A DNA stretch of 55,640 nt from assembly GCA_021202075.1 (NCBI GenBank), contig JAJQDT010000062.1, positions 1-55,640 of the forward strand. The letters are read 5' to 3'. Of the stretch, positions 42,706-52,187 are shown piece by piece. The translations under genes and the position numbers were made by a program. The stretch's first letter is position 1. Each line of letters opens with the position of its first letter. Under the pieces are notes generated by a model. That model was not told where the DNA came from. It searched no databases and saw nothing but the letters and a program-made list of their open reading frames with translations. Source of the stretch: Lachnospiraceae bacterium. GTDB lineage: Bacteria; Bacillota; Clostridia; Lachnospirales; Lachnospiraceae.

Positions 42706-44757
42706 TTACAGTAAATGCAGTCCTTTTGTCGTGTGCCGGATAAGCCCGTCAAAAAGATACAGAAATCCAGGAAGGACGAAAAACACGACCGTGAGCGACA
42801 GCAAACTTCCGATGCCGAGAAAATTACCCAGCTCGGAAAGGATGCCATGCTCGCTGATTGCCCCCAGCAAAAAGCCTACCACCGCAAGGACAGATCCCGA
42901 TGTCAGTACGGATACCGCTACAGATGAGATTGTCTGTATGACAGCATCCTTTTTCCCCATGGATGCGCGGTGTTCCAGATAACGGTCGGTAAACAGGATC
43001 GCATAATCGACCGTTGCGCCGAGCTGGATCGAGCTGATGATCAGGTAGGCAATATAAAATACTGTTGTTCCCGTCAGGTAGGGAATCCCTACGTTGATCC
43101 AGATCGCGGCCTCAATGCTGATGACAAGAATAACCGGCAGGGTCAGAGATTTCATGGTAAGCAGCAGCACAAGGAACACAGCGCCGATCGCGACAGCGTT
43201 CACTTTTACTGTGTCAGCGGTGATCGTATCCATGAGGTCATAAGAGCTGACACAGGTACCGGCAAGATAATAATCATCCGGATAATACTCATTTACGGTC
43301 TCCCGGACGGCTTCGACCAGTGAAAAGGATTCTTCCCCCTCCGTGTCTGCGTCCATCGTCAGCACAAAGCGGCTGTAGTTTTCTGAGACAAGCTGGGAAA
43401 GCGTATCCGCGTCCAGGTATTCCTCCGGTATCTCGGCGCCAACGGTATCCACATAGGACAGGATGCTTTTGACGCCTGTTATTGCATGAAGAGCGTCAGA
43501 AAGCGCACTCTGGCGGGCAGTGTCCCCATTCGGAACCATCACGACCCAGGTATCGCTCTTTCCAAATATTTCCTCGATTTCCGCGGTATCATCTCCGTAT
43601 TGTGTCCCTTCACCATATATATAAGCAGATCCGTAATAATACGTGTTCCTTCCCGAAGCGCGATAGGCGGGCACGACCAGAATACAGAATATGATCACGA
43701 AAGGGATCATCACCCGGTAAACCAGATGGCCGAACGTTTCGAAACGGGGCATCCAGTCTTTGTGGCGTGTTTTTTTCAGGGCGCTGTTGGTCATAAGGAT
43801 CAGGTTGGGCATGAAAACGAATACCGTGACCAGGCTGATCGCAACGCCTTTCGCAAGGGCGAGTCCCAGGTCAGGACCGATCTGAAACCTCATGAAGATC
43901 AGGGCGAGGAAGCCGATTACCGTGGTCAGCCCGCTGGAAAGGATCGATGAAGTCGATTTGCCGAGCGCAGCTACCATCGCTTCTTTTTCATTGTCTGCCT
44001 GCAGCTGGCATTCCTCGAAGCGGTGAATGAGAAAAACCGAATAATCCAGGGAGACCGCCAGCTGCAGGATCGCCCCCGCTGCGTTCGTCACAAAGGATAT
44101 TTCCCCGAAGATCAGATTTGTCCCCGAATTGATCAGTACCGCCACGCCAAGCCCCAGCAGCACGATCACCGGCTCTATCCAGGAATGCGTGGTAAGAAGA
44201 AGGACAAGCAGGATAAAAACCACTGCAAAGCTGGCGATCTTCCGTATTTCCGTGGTCGTTCCGGTTGTAGCCTGGGCGGTCGCTACCGCATCCCCGGTCA
44301 TGCAGTTATCATCCCCGATCACAGCACGTATTTCGTCTACAGCCGTAAGGACGTCCTCCTCCGGGATCGTAATGGTGAACAGCGCAGCGCCATCCTTATA
44401 GTAAGTCTCGACCGTATCCGTGTCCATTGTCTCCAGAGGCTCCAGGATATTCACAACATCATCCAGCCAGGTGACCGCCGTCACACCGTCACAGGCTTCC
44501 AGAAGCTCTTTATATTCGAGCGCTTTTTCTATCGAGACGTCCTTCACCATGACGCGTGCATTCGGGATTCCCCCGTCAAACTCCTCTTCCATCCGCTCCA
44601 GGGAAACCGTGGATGCCGTCGATTCAGGCAGATAGTCCTTCATATCATAGTTTACCCCTACCTGTGTGCTAAGGACAGCGCACAGGAGTGCCATCCCCAC
44701 AAAAAGCACGATAATCTTTTTTGGGCCTTTTACGATCATACGGTAAAACTTTTCCAT
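42706..44757 (-). CDS. MMPL/RND-family membrane transporter
   Basis: 683 residues with 12 membrane segments in two halves of six, each preceded by a large outside domain (about residues 35-165 and 370-515). The paired motifs SLDYSVFLIHRFEE and TVDYAILFTDRYLE hold the Asp of the proton relay typical of MMPL/RND proteins. Likely exports lipids, peptides or envelope components using the proton gradient. It is last in an operon of three; 89 bases upstream is a secreted heptad-repeat protein that would be its partner. A five-hairpin cluster follows. Confidence 0.9.
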   Translation of the reverse strand: MEKFYRMIVKGPKKIIVLFVGMALLCAVLSTQVGVNYDMKDYLPESTASTVSLERMEEEFDGGIPNARVMVKDVSIEKALEYKELLEACDGVTAVTWLDDVVNILEPLETMDTDTVETYYKDGAALFTITIPEEDVLTAVDEIRAVIGDDNCMTGDAVATAQATTGTTTEIRKIASFAVVFILLVLLLTTHSWIEPVIVLLGLGVAVLINSGTNLIFGEISFVTNAAGAILQLAVSLDYSVFLIHRFEECQLQADNEKEAMVAALGKSTSSILSSGLTTVIGFLALIFMRFQIGPDLGLALAKGVAISLVTVFVFMPNLILMTNSALKKTRHKDWMPRFETFGHLVYRVMIPFVIIFCILVVPAYRASGRNTYYYGSAYIYGEGTQYGDDTAEIEEIFGKSDTWVVMVPNGDTARQSALSDALHAITGVKSILSYVDTVGAEIPEEYLDADTLSQLVSENYSRFVLTMDADTEGEESFSLVEAVRETVNEYYPDDYYLAGTCVSSYDLMDTITADTVKVNAVAIGAVFLVLLLTMKSLTLPVILVISIEAAIWINVGIPYLTGTTVFYIAYLIISSIQLGATVDYAILFTDRYLEHRASMGKKDAVIQTISSVAVSVLTSGSVLAVVGFLLGAISEHGILSELGNFLGIGSLLSLTVVFFVLPGFLYLFDGLIRHTTKGLHLL

Positions 44758-44846
44758 GTTTGCCTTTGCTCCTTAATAAAATAGTATAACCGTTTTGTAT
44801 CTTCCGCTGCAAAACTCTCATGCCCGCTTCGCGGGCGCCGGTTTTT

Positions 44847-47800
44847 TCAGAACAAAGATTTCACCCTGCCTAAGATGGTCTCAGGCTCAGACTCTGTCTC
44901 CTCCTGGGCTTTCCCGGCCCAGGTTTCCGTACCTGCTGCTTCATCTGCATTTTCTTCTGTTGTTTCTTCCGTTGTTTTCTCTGCATCCCCGTCTATCGTG
45001 ATCGATTCCGTAGTCATCGCAAACTGCACGAGCCCGATTCCAGTGTTCTTTTCCGAGACAAAGGATACCGCTTCATAATCGATCCCTGCCATCTGGTCGA
45101 TCAGGTCGTCGATCATCTCATCGACCTGTTCGTCTATATCCTCGGTCTTTTCTACAAATTCCTCCGTGCCTTCCTTTAACTCTGCAATGCCGTCAGAAAA
45201 TTCCGCTATGCCATCGGTAAGCTCCCCTGTCCCGTCAACAAGTGAAACCGTGCCGTCGGCAAGCTCATACGCACCGCCTGCCAGGGAACCGGCGCCGCTG
45301 TACAGGCTCACAGCCCCGCTGTAAAGGGAAGACGTCCCTTTGGAAAGTGTCAGCAGGCCGGAAGACAACGCGGAAATCCCGGACTGGAATTCATCTGCTC
45401 CGCTAAGCAACGATTTTGCTCCTTTCTTGAGGCTCTTCGCGCCATCCTCCATCTCACTGAGGCCGCTGTTCAATGACTGTACTCCCTGATAGAGAGTAAG
45501 CGTGCCGTCGGAGAGAGCTTCCGAGCCTTCCAGAAGGCTGCCTGTCCCGCCAGCCAGCGAGGTGCTGCCGGATTCCAGGGCTTCCATCCCCTCCGCCAGT
45601 GACGAGCTTCCTTCCGCCAGGGTGGATGCCCCCTCCTCTAAAGAAGAGCTTCCTTCCGATACGCTCTGGCTGCCGCCGGCAAGCTGTGCGGAAGCGGACG
45701 AGAGGGCAGCCGCTGCCGTATCTACCTGGCCAATCGCCGTGTCGATCTGTGCATAGGCACTCTGCACCTGCTCCACACCGTCTGTGTAGCTTCCAATCCC
45801 TTCGTCAAGGCTTGTGTAAACGGTAACAAGCTGGTCAATCCCATCACCCAGATCAGAAAGCTGGCTGACAAGCATACTCTGGATAAGGACAGAGAGCGTT
45901 TCCGGAAGTGCCCGGATCTGCTCATCAAAAGAAGCGTAGCTTTCCGAGAGTGCCGAAGCTCCCGTGGAAAGCGTATCTACGCCTGCGGAAGCCGTTTCAA
46001 TCCCTTCCATAAGGGAGCCCAAAGTGTCTGCATCTGTATTCAGCAGGGTAACTATCGCTTCCATATTAGAAAGAATCGACTCCACATCATAGCCGGAGGC
46101 CAGTGCCTGTACCGCTTCATTGTTTTTAACTGTATTCCAAAGGGTTCTCGCTGTGCTGATGTAGCCGCTCAGCGTACTTGCGGCACTTGTGTTCTGTGTG
46201 ATTAATTCATCGACACTGTCCGACTGCGATGCCATGGTATCAAGCCCTTCCGCCGCAGACTGTGCTCCCTCAGAGAGACTCTTCACTGCTTCCAGAATCT
46301 GCGCGGATGCCTCCTGCATCGCGATCATATTTTCCGCCTCCGCAATCTGTTCCTGTATGACATCGGTACCCACAGTAATCGCTGACAGGCTGGTCTGGAT
46401 GGTCTCAAGGGCGGCCAGAACATCAGCACTCCCGAAGACGAGCGTATCATCCTGTGCTGTCAGGTCGGCCAGGGCACTGCTTAACTGTCCGGCGGCGGTA
46501 TCCAGCGCGGTCATTGTACTGCTCAGAGTCGAAAGGCCTTCGCTAAGGCTCTGGCTCCCGGAGGCAACCTGCGCGGCTCCCTCTGATAATTCCGAAGCAC
46601 CCTCCTGCAGTGCCGCAATGCCATCATCCAGAGAGGAAGCTCCATCCGCAGCCGAGCGGATGCCAGACTGCAGAGATTTTGCTCCGGAATCCACCTCAGA
46701 AGCTCCATCCGCAAGCGCGGAGGCACCGGAAGAAACACTTTCCGCTCCCTCCTCCAGTGCCGCGGCACCTGTATGCGCGCTGGAAACCGCGCTTTTTAAA
46801 GACGCCACCCCTTCATAAAGCTCCTCTGCTCCGCTGATCAGCTCATCCGTTCCATCCGCGAGCGCCTCCGCCCCATCCGAAGCGTCCGATGCTCCGTCCG
46901 CGAGCTCCGAAGCACCGCTTACCAACGATCCGGTCCCGCTTCTCAATGTCACAGCGCCGGCTGCCAGAGAATCGGCTCCGTCTGACAGTTCCGAAGCTCC
47001 ATCCGCAAGCTCCAGAGCTCCATCCGACAATTCCTCTACACCATCCGCCAGGTCATCCGCGCCCTCATCAAACTCCTCCGCCGCATCCTTTACTTCGTCA
47101 AGCTTGTCATACATTTCATCCAGGTCGAAGGAATCCTTATCAATGCTGAACGACATTGGAACCGCTGAAAATGATATCGCGTCCATTTCAAAATCCGTAA
47201 CATCCGCCGTGATAATAAATTCCGCTTCCTGCCCGGCCATCACGTTATAGATCAGGTCGCGGTCCGATCCGACATTCGATTCCGTGGCCCCGTCCGCTTT
47301 GATATTGGTACATTTTGTCGTGTCCAGCACGACCGTACCCTGCACCAGATAATTATCAAAAAAAACATCTTCCGAGTCCGGGTTGTCTTCTACAGACAGG
47401 GTGATCCTCAGACTGCCGCTCTGTCTGGCCAGTTCTTCGGCGGAAAGCTCCTCCCCATCCAGCTCATAGCGGATCGTAATGATCCATGGAAGCTCCGCAT
47501 CTTCCAGATTACCCTGGTAATAGAATTTCCCGGCCGAAGCGGTAAATGTCACCGCCCCGTCTGCAACGGACAGCTCCTCCTCTGTCGTCAGGTTCCGCAC
47601 CGAGCTGTAATCCCCGTAATCCGTAATCTCTGTATCCTCCTCAAGGTCGAACTCATTTACCACATAAACCCCGGACACGCTTCCATCCGCATTCAGTGTC
47701 ACGTATACATTCTCATCCTTAACAGCAGCCTGCGCCGCGTCATCCTCTGCCGCCGATGTATTTTCCGTATTCTCTGTGTTTTCCGCAGTCTCTGCTTTTT

Positions 47801-47939
47801 CTGTGCTCACTGCATCTTCCGTCAGAGTATCCGCCGCGGCCCAGGCTGACCACAGTCCGCAGCCGGCTACTGCTGCGCTCAAAGCCGCTGCGCCCACTCT
47901 TTTCGCTTTCCTTTTTATCCCATTCTTATTCGTGCTCAT
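44847..47939 (-). CDS. Secreted X-X-X-Leu-X-X-Gly heptad-repeat protein, about 1030 residues
   Basis: The start is ATG 47939 (MSTNKNGIKRKAKRVGAA) after AAAGGAG. A signal peptide follows, then an acidic region and a beta-rich N-terminal domain (about residues 75-280) with VYVVNEFDLEEDTEITDYG. Most of the rest, about residues 290-970, is a long repeat of the form xxxLxxGAxxLxxG, broken by a non-repeat helical insert in the middle. This matches the YhgE/Pip-type heptad family, which forms a long elongated helix. No transmembrane segment was seen near the end. It may bridge the MMPL transporter to the cell wall or outside. Confidence 0.85.
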   Translation of the reverse strand: MSTNKNGIKRKAKRVGAAALSAAVAGCGLWSAWAAADTLTEDAVSTEKAETAENTENTENTSAAEDDAAQAAVKDENVYVTLNADGSVSGVYVVNEFDLEEDTEITDYGDYSSVRNLTTEEELSVADGAVTFTASAGKFYYQGNLEDAELPWIITIRYELDGEELSAEELARQSGSLRITLSVEDNPDSEDVFFDNYLVQGTVVLDTTKCTNIKADGATESNVGSDRDLIYNVMAGQEAEFIITADVTDFEMDAISFSAVPMSFSIDKDSFDLDEMYDKLDEVKDAAEEFDEGADDLADGVEELSDGALELADGASELSDGADSLAAGAVTLRSGTGSLVSGASELADGASDASDGAEALADGTDELISGAEELYEGVASLKSAVSSAHTGAAALEEGAESVSSGASALADGASEVDSGAKSLQSGIRSAADGASSLDDGIAALQEGASELSEGAAQVASGSQSLSEGLSTLSSTMTALDTAAGQLSSALADLTAQDDTLVFGSADVLAALETIQTSLSAITVGTDVIQEQIAEAENMIAMQEASAQILEAVKSLSEGAQSAAEGLDTMASQSDSVDELITQNTSAASTLSGYISTARTLWNTVKNNEAVQALASGYDVESILSNMEAIVTLLNTDADTLGSLMEGIETASAGVDTLSTGASALSESYASFDEQIRALPETLSVLIQSMLVSQLSDLGDGIDQLVTVYTSLDEGIGSYTDGVEQVQSAYAQIDTAIGQVDTAAAALSSASAQLAGGSQSVSEGSSSLEEGASTLAEGSSSLAEGMEALESGSTSLAGGTGSLLEGSEALSDGTLTLYQGVQSLNSGLSEMEDGAKSLKKGAKSLLSGADEFQSGISALSSGLLTLSKGTSSLYSGAVSLYSGAGSLAGGAYELADGTVSLVDGTGELTDGIAEFSDGIAELKEGTEEFVEKTEDIDEQVDEMIDDLIDQMAGIDYEAVSFVSEKNTGIGLVQFAMTTESITIDGDAEKTTEETTEENADEAAGTETWAGKAQEETESEPETILGRVKSLF

Positions 47940-48003
47940 ATTGCTCTCCTTTCGTTGCGCCTCTGTTGCCAGGTGCTTCAAACTGCAGTTGTAATTGCGC
48001 TTC

Positions 48004-48315
48004 TCAGCCTTCCGGGTGAAGGGGAACAGCTGTGCCCGTCATCCGGTAGCTGTGCTTCTCCCCATACAGAACCAGGTCCAGGCCCTCGTCATTGATCTTT
48101 CCAGTCGCTTTATAATAAAAAGAATTTTTAAGCGTCCGGAAGCTTCCCCACAGGGAACAGTCCCCCTTGCTGTCCATAAATCCGCTGACCGTTTCGCAAT
48201 TTTCAAACAGGGAAAGTACGCCCGCAATTTTCCCATCATCAAAATTGAGCTTCATCATCCCCCGCCGTTTTCCAATCGGTGTGCTTAATGTAATTTCGTA
48301 ATCTTTCTCTTTCAT
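48004..48315 (-). CDS. Small calycin-like beta domain protein
   Basis: 103 residues from ATG 48315 (MKEKDYEITLSTPIGKRRG), with GGAG before it. The sequence runs in step with the C-terminal domain of the amidohydrolase fusion (about residues 367-462): YDVVIATPMGEMDG there corresponds to YEITLSTPIGKRRG here, then strand-loop repeats (GVLSLFENCETVSGFMD, GEKHSYRMTG). So one fold is used alone and as a fusion. It is first in the operon with the heptad-repeat and MMPL genes. Function unknown; a ligand-binding or regulatory role is inference. Confidence 0.7.
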   Translation of the reverse strand: MKEKDYEITLSTPIGKRRGMMKLNFDDGKIAGVLSLFENCETVSGFMDSKGDCSLWGSFRTLKNSFYYKATGKINDEGLDLVLYGEKHSYRMTGTAVPLHPEG

Positions 48316-48795
48316 GGCATGACTCCAAACGTGTTTTTTCCAATTCAAAGCAGCAGCCTAAACAGCTGCCGTTCCGAAGCGTTCCTGTGCCGTTATAGTT
48401 GCTGCAAATCTGCACAAACATTACATAAAAAAAAGAAAACGTTCAATGGTCAATCACCCTCCAAATGTGGAAATACGGACAAACCAGGTTGTTTTGATGG
48501 TCAAAATTTATTTCAAATACCGGACATCTGACGGTTTTTGACCATAGAAATTTCTGCTTTATCATGTATAATGTGAAGTGAAGGGATTCTCACGGCCTGC
48601 AGCAGAGAATCCCATAACGCGGCGGGCAGCTGTGCTGTAAGTAAGAAACGTAAAACGACGAAAGATAATTTTCTGTAAATGAATTCAAACTGGAGCACCT
48701 GCAATTAAATTGCCTTCGGCAATGGCAGGTGCGTAGGTGGCAAGGAATCCTCCCGCAAGCGGGCTCCTCCTTAACACAGATTATGAGGATTTGAC
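48316..48795. other. Divergent intergenic region of the MMPL operon and TetR gene
   Basis: An inverted repeat at 48497-48545 has arms ATGGTCAAAA and TTTTTGACCAT, and a related half CAATGGTCAAT lies near 48445. These are possible TetR operators. A GC-rich stem follows at about 48703-48735 (GCAATTAAATTGC and GCAATGGCAGGTGC region). No gene is seen. Confidence 0.5.
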
Positions 48796-49380
48796 ATGAC
48801 GCGAAAAGAAGCAACTTCACGAACGAAACAGGCCATGGCTGATTCCCTGAAAAAACTGGCCTGCCGGAAATCTTTTTCCCAGATTACGATCCGGGATATT
48901 ATCGTGGACTGCAATATCAACCGAAAAACATTTTATTATCATTTTGAAGATATTTATGATCTGCTCAAATGGACACTTGAGCAGGAAGCGATCAGTGTAG
49001 TCAAAAATTTCGATCTCCTCGCGGAATATGAGGAAGCCCTGAATTTCGTTCTGGATTATGTAGACGAAAACCGGGACTTCCTGCATAGTGTTTCGCACTC
49101 ATTAGGCCGCTCAGAGCTGAAGCGTTTCTTTTATAATGACTTCATAGATGTGCTGCGCATTTACATTGATGCGGTGGAACAGGCAGAACAGCTGAATGTC
49201 CCTGCGGAATTTAAGAATTTCATCAGTGCATTTTTTTCGGAAGCTGTCGCCGGATCTATTTTAAGCAGCATAGACCAGCCGGAAAAACAGGATCGGCAGA
49301 GGATTGCCGGATATATCATGATCATCATTGATTCCACAATCCCCGCTACACTGCGGACTGCTTCACAGGGGCAGGCATGA
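48796..49380 (+). CDS. TetR/AcrR-family regulator
   Basis: 194 residues. Helix-turn-helix SFSQITIRDIIVDCNINRKTFYYHFEDIYDLL is typical of the DhaS-like or clostridial TetR subgroup. It faces the calycin-domain/heptad protein/MMPL operon across 480 bases and is the natural candidate regulator. GAGG box precedes ATG 48796. The C-terminal half is the helical ligand domain and looks complete. Confidence 0.85.
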   Translation: MTRKEATSRTKQAMADSLKKLACRKSFSQITIRDIIVDCNINRKTFYYHFEDIYDLLKWTLEQEAISVVKNFDLLAEYEEALNFVLDYVDENRDFLHSVSHSLGRSELKRFFYNDFIDVLRIYIDAVEQAEQLNVPAEFKNFISAFFSEAVAGSILSSIDQPEKQDRQRIAGYIMIIIDSTIPATLRTASQGQA

Positions 49381-49434
49381 AAGTACGGAAAGCCATGTGT
49401 TTATTAATAAAGTAAGATTTGAAATGTACCTGGA

Positions 49435-49723
49435 TTAATCCAGTACAAGTATCAGACTCATTTTAAAACACTTTTTGCTGTGACGCTGTGCAAGCCATTT
49501 TTTCAAACCGAAAACTCTCCCCTTCCGAAATCCCGTAATCCACACCCTCATAGCCAATCACCGCAGAACCCTCCAGTGCTGTCACAATGGTGTTGCCGAG
49601 TGCCCAGTGCGGCTGCAGACCGGTTCCTTCATCAAATGCCATGAGAGCCATTTTCATAGCATCGTTTTTCACCAGGTCGATGTTTACAATATCAGTTTTT
49701 TCAAAGCGGACTTTAAAGCATGG
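49435..49723 (-). pseudogene. Cupin protein with two frameshifts and a lost start
   Basis: Readable core: VKNDAMKMALMAFDEG, then LQPHWALGNTIVTALEGSAV and YGISEGESFRFEK. With one A added in the run near 49505 it continues NGLHSVTAKSVLK, and with one more A near 49466 it ends KMSLILVLD and TAA at 49435-49437, the expected end of a cupin. The N-terminal part runs into the TetR relic at 49724. So it is a decayed or misread single-domain cupin. Confidence 0.6.
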
Positions 49724-49821
49724 TCAGGGAGTGGATTATAAGCGGCAGTCAGAAAAGCGTGAATGACATGGCTGAACTGCTGGTGGATATAATAGATAAC
49801 GGACTTATTTCGCAAAAGTAA
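49720..49821 (+). pseudogene. C-terminal tail of a TetR-family regulator
   Basis: MVREWIISGSQKSVNDMAEL, then LVDIIDNGLISQK, the usual last helix region of a TetR protein. The rest is missing. It abuts the cupin relic. Confidence 0.5.
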
Positions 49822-49848
49822 TACTTGCAGCCTAAACACATATGGATA

Positions 49849-49888
49849 ATGCCCATCGGAGAAACCAGAGTTCCTCCGATGGGCGTTA
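49849..49888 (+). terminator. Terminator with a copy at 3296
   Basis: ATGCCCATCGGAG and CTCCGATGGGCGTT arms followed by ATTTTTT. Same stem sequence as the hairpin at 3296-3333. Confidence 0.65.
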
Positions 49889-49984
49889 TTTTTTGAAATA
49901 ATTGTTTGATTCAGATGAAGTGCATTCGCTGCTTTTTTACATTTCTTTCAACTGATTTATTACATCTCCAATATCAGTATCTCA

Positions 49985-50188
49985 GTGTCCTTCTCCGTCA
50001 CGGCAAAGTGGTTGAAAAAGCTGACAGCCTATAAGCAGCAATCGAAAATTGAAGTGGATTTCTTTGATACGGAGACAGCTGCGGTCGCTTCCGCTGAGAT
50101 GTATATCTCCGGCTATAAGGTCAAGCGTGAGGCGGATTCCTCTTACGGCGGTTTGTGGAGCGTGTCTTTTACGCTGAATGAGTTTTAG
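49985..50188 (+). CDS. Hypothetical protein, possible phage-protein remnant
   Basis: 67 residues in frame from GTG 49985 (VSFSVTAKWLKKLTAYKQ to GLWSVSFTLNEF). The pattern of alternating strands ending in SFTLNEF is like the C-terminal part of small phage tail proteins, but no phage genes surround it and there is no clear ribosome binding site. Probably a fragment. Confidence 0.4.
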   Translation: MSFSVTAKWLKKLTAYKQQSKIEVDFFDTETAAVASAEMYISGYKVKREADSSYGGLWSVSFTLNEF

Positions 50189-50217
50189 AATCCGCTTTTA
50201 ATATGGAAAAACTTATG

Positions 50218-50254
50218 GTAGAATGCTGAAGTGTACTCAGGTATAAATCGGAAT
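50218..50254 (+). promoter_or_regulatory. 37-bp upstream element, copy B
   Basis: 36 of 37 bases match the element at 6630-6666 (other strand). It ends 14 bases before the DUF2284 start. It begins with GTAGAAT, preceded by ATG (extended -10-like) and contains AAGT-GT-ACTC. Confidence 0.55.
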
Positions 50255-50268
50255 TTGCAGGTGACAAG

Positions 50269-50856
50269 ATGGAAAAATACATTAATATACTCAAAGAAAA
50301 TGGGGCTGATTTAGCCATGGTGATTGATCCTGCGACTATTGTTACCGCTGCATGGACGGTATATAAATGCCGCTATGGATGCAGTACATACGGAAAAAGT
50401 CACAGATGCCCGCCAAACACTCCTACATGGAAAGAAACACAGGAGATGATTGATTGTTATGATACAGCCATTCTGTTCAGATGTCATGATATGTCTATTG
50501 TGACTCCGTTGGCGGTGAAAGTGGCCAGAGAATTGTTCCTCGATGATTATTATAAAGTCATAGCATTTGGAAGCGACCCATGTAAGAAGTGTAAAAATTG
50601 CAATCCGGATCATTGTAATTTTCCGGAAGAAACTGTCCCTGCGATGGAAGCATGTGGGATGGATGTATTTGCAACGGTTCGGGCAAATGGATTAGAGATT
50701 CATACGCTTCGAGAGAATGGAACAGAACCATTTTGGATTACTGTTGGTAAAATAACTTTTTTGTTTATCAGGGAATTAAACGGAACGAATAATCAGAACA
50801 TGGAGACGATATATAATGAACACAAAAATCAGAAGAAAAGACAGAGCTGTTACTGA
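50269..50856 (+). CDS. DUF2284 metal-binding protein, C-terminal frameshift
   Basis: The protein begins MEKYINILKENGADLAM and has two cysteine sets: CRYGCSTYGKSHRCPP near residues 34-49 and CKKCKNCNPDHC near 105-116, the DUF2284 signature for Fe-S or zinc binding. The last part of the frame runs past the expected end: removing one base in the AA pair near 50716 gives EMEQNHFGLLLVK and a TAA at 50753-50755, the normal family end. The gene is preceded by the 37-bp element shared with the FMN reductase at 6030. Function unknown, likely redox. Confidence 0.75.
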   Translation: MEKYINILKENGADLAMVIDPATIVTAAWTVYKCRYGCSTYGKSHRCPPNTPTWKETQEMIDCYDTAILFRCHDMSIVTPLAVKVARELFLDDYYKVIAFGSDPCKKCKNCNPDHCNFPEETVPAMEACGMDVFATVRANGLEIHTLRENGTEPFWITVGKITFLFIRELNGTNNQNMETIYNEHKNQKKRQSCY

Positions 50857-51316
50857 CATCAGCCAGATAATCAAAATAATTGACCAGGCTAAAATTTTGC
50901 ACTTGGGTTTGAACGACAGCGGATTTCCTTATATTGTTCCGCTTCATTACGGGTATGAGTATGACAGCAATGAGGATATGTTCGTTTTTTATATGCATGG
51001 TGCAAAAGCCGGACGTAAGATTGATCTGATCAGAAATAATTCCAATGCCTGTATCGAGCTTGAAACAGATATTGAACTTGCTCCTGCTGACGATGTTCCA
51101 TGTCAATATGGTTCCTTCTACTCTTCTGTAATAGGACAGGGCTGTGCGTCTGTAGTTGATGATTTAGAAGAGAAAAAAAGGGCATTAAATTTATTGATGG
51201 AAAATCAGACAGGAAGGACTTTTGAGTTCACTGAGAAAATGGTAACTACTGTTGCGGTGATTAAAGTGGAAATCAGGGAATATACGGCAAAAGCTAAAGT
51301 TAAAACGGAACAGTAA
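50816..51316 (+). CDS. Pyridoxamine 5'-phosphate oxidase-like flavoprotein
   Basis: 166 residues with the FMN-binding split barrel: LHLGLNDSGFPYIVPLHYGYEYD, then FYMHGAKAGRKIDLIRNN. Such proteins include nitroimidazole reductases (Nim-like) and other flavin enzymes. Start ATG 50816 follows GGAG. If DUF2284 ends at 50755 the genes do not overlap; with the frame as written they overlap by 41 bases. Confidence 0.85.
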   Translation: MNTKIRRKDRAVTDISQIIKIIDQAKILHLGLNDSGFPYIVPLHYGYEYDSNEDMFVFYMHGAKAGRKIDLIRNNSNACIELETDIELAPADDVPCQYGSFYSSVIGQGCASVVDDLEEKKRALNLLMENQTGRTFEFTEKMVTTVAVIKVEIREYTAKAKVKTEQ

Positions 51317-51442
51317 CGTTCATATTCATTGTGAGAATATCATATTGGCGAAAAATCAGAATCTGAAAAGCTGTGCTTTCAAATATAAACGGGTGAGCAC
51401 CTACCGACAGTCAGGCCAAATAATTTTCAGGAGGAACGAATT

Positions 51443-51871
51443 ATGTTCAACTATGTTTGGCCGATTGCGCTGGTCGTGTTATCCAATGTGCTGTATCAAA
51501 TATGTACAAAGTCATTGCCGGAGGGAGTGAATCCTTTTGCTTCGCTGACGGTTACTTATTTTGTTGGCACCGTATTTTCCTTTATACTGTATTTTGTGAT
51601 GAGCAAGAGAGGAAATATTTTAAACGAGTATAGCAAAATGAATGCCGCGCCATTTGTTTTAGGTATTGTGCTGGTTGGCTTAGAAGTAGGATTTTTGTAC
51701 GCATACAGAAATGGATGGCAGGTCAGTACTCTTTCTATAGTGCAGAGTGCATTTCTTGCAGTCGCTCTTATTTTCGTAGGATGGCTTGGCTATCACGAAG
51801 CACTGACCTGGAACAAGATACTGGGGGTTGGTATTTGTCTGGTTGGTCTGTACTTCGTAAATATGAACTGA
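51443..51871 (+). CDS. Small EamA-like membrane transporter
   Basis: 142 residues with four to five membrane segments: FNYVWPIALVVLSNVLYQIC at the start and the EamA-like end SIVQSAFLAVALIFVGWLGYHEALTWNKILGVG. About half the length of a normal EamA protein (around 290), like a single-repeat member. GGAGG box at 51430. It exports small metabolites; substrate unknown. Confidence 0.82.
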   Translation: MFNYVWPIALVVLSNVLYQICTKSLPEGVNPFASLTVTYFVGTVFSFILYFVMSKRGNILNEYSKMNAAPFVLGIVLVGLEVGFLYAYRNGWQVSTLSIVQSAFLAVALIFVGWLGYHEALTWNKILGVGICLVGLYFVNMN

Positions 51872-52075
51872 CATACGCGCCGCATTATAACGCCCCTTCG
51901 CAATCCCTTTTATCCATCCTGGGTTCAGTGTGTGGTGAATGACAAATAGAACAAAAATGATCACTCCCAGATATTCGTGCAATGCTTCGCCTGTCAGCTC
52001 ATATGCCATAAGCACCGGCATGGATACAGTCATGGCAATATCAATGATAAGGCGAAGCCGTTTCCTTCTTGTCAT
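51872..52075 (-). pseudogene. DUF4405 membrane protein, N-terminal remnant
   Basis: MTRRKRLRLIIDIAMTVSMP and ALHEYLGVIIFVLFVIHHTL match the first two membrane helices of DUF4405. After GIAKGRYNAAR the frame runs into sequence antisense to the EamA gene, so the protein is cut at about residue 67. GAGG box at the start suggests the 5' part is real. Confidence 0.6.
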
Positions 52076-52139
52076 ATATCTCCTCTCAGCGATGCCAACC
52101 GGGAGCTGCTGAAAACATTTTCCTGTTCATAACAGCTGC

Positions 52140-52172
52140 CGGATGCAGAAGTAGGAATTTCTTCTGCATCCG
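52140..52172. terminator. Hairpin after the SDR gene
   Basis: CGGATGCAGAAG and CTTCTGCATCCG, perfect 12-bp arms, 16 bases beyond the SDR stop. No T run. Confidence 0.5.
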
Positions 52173-52187
52173 GAACCGTCTGGCAGA

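Noticed and set aside
46189..46818. 209-residue plus-strand frame
   Set aside because: It is a shadow of the repetitive heptad protein and shows no family character.
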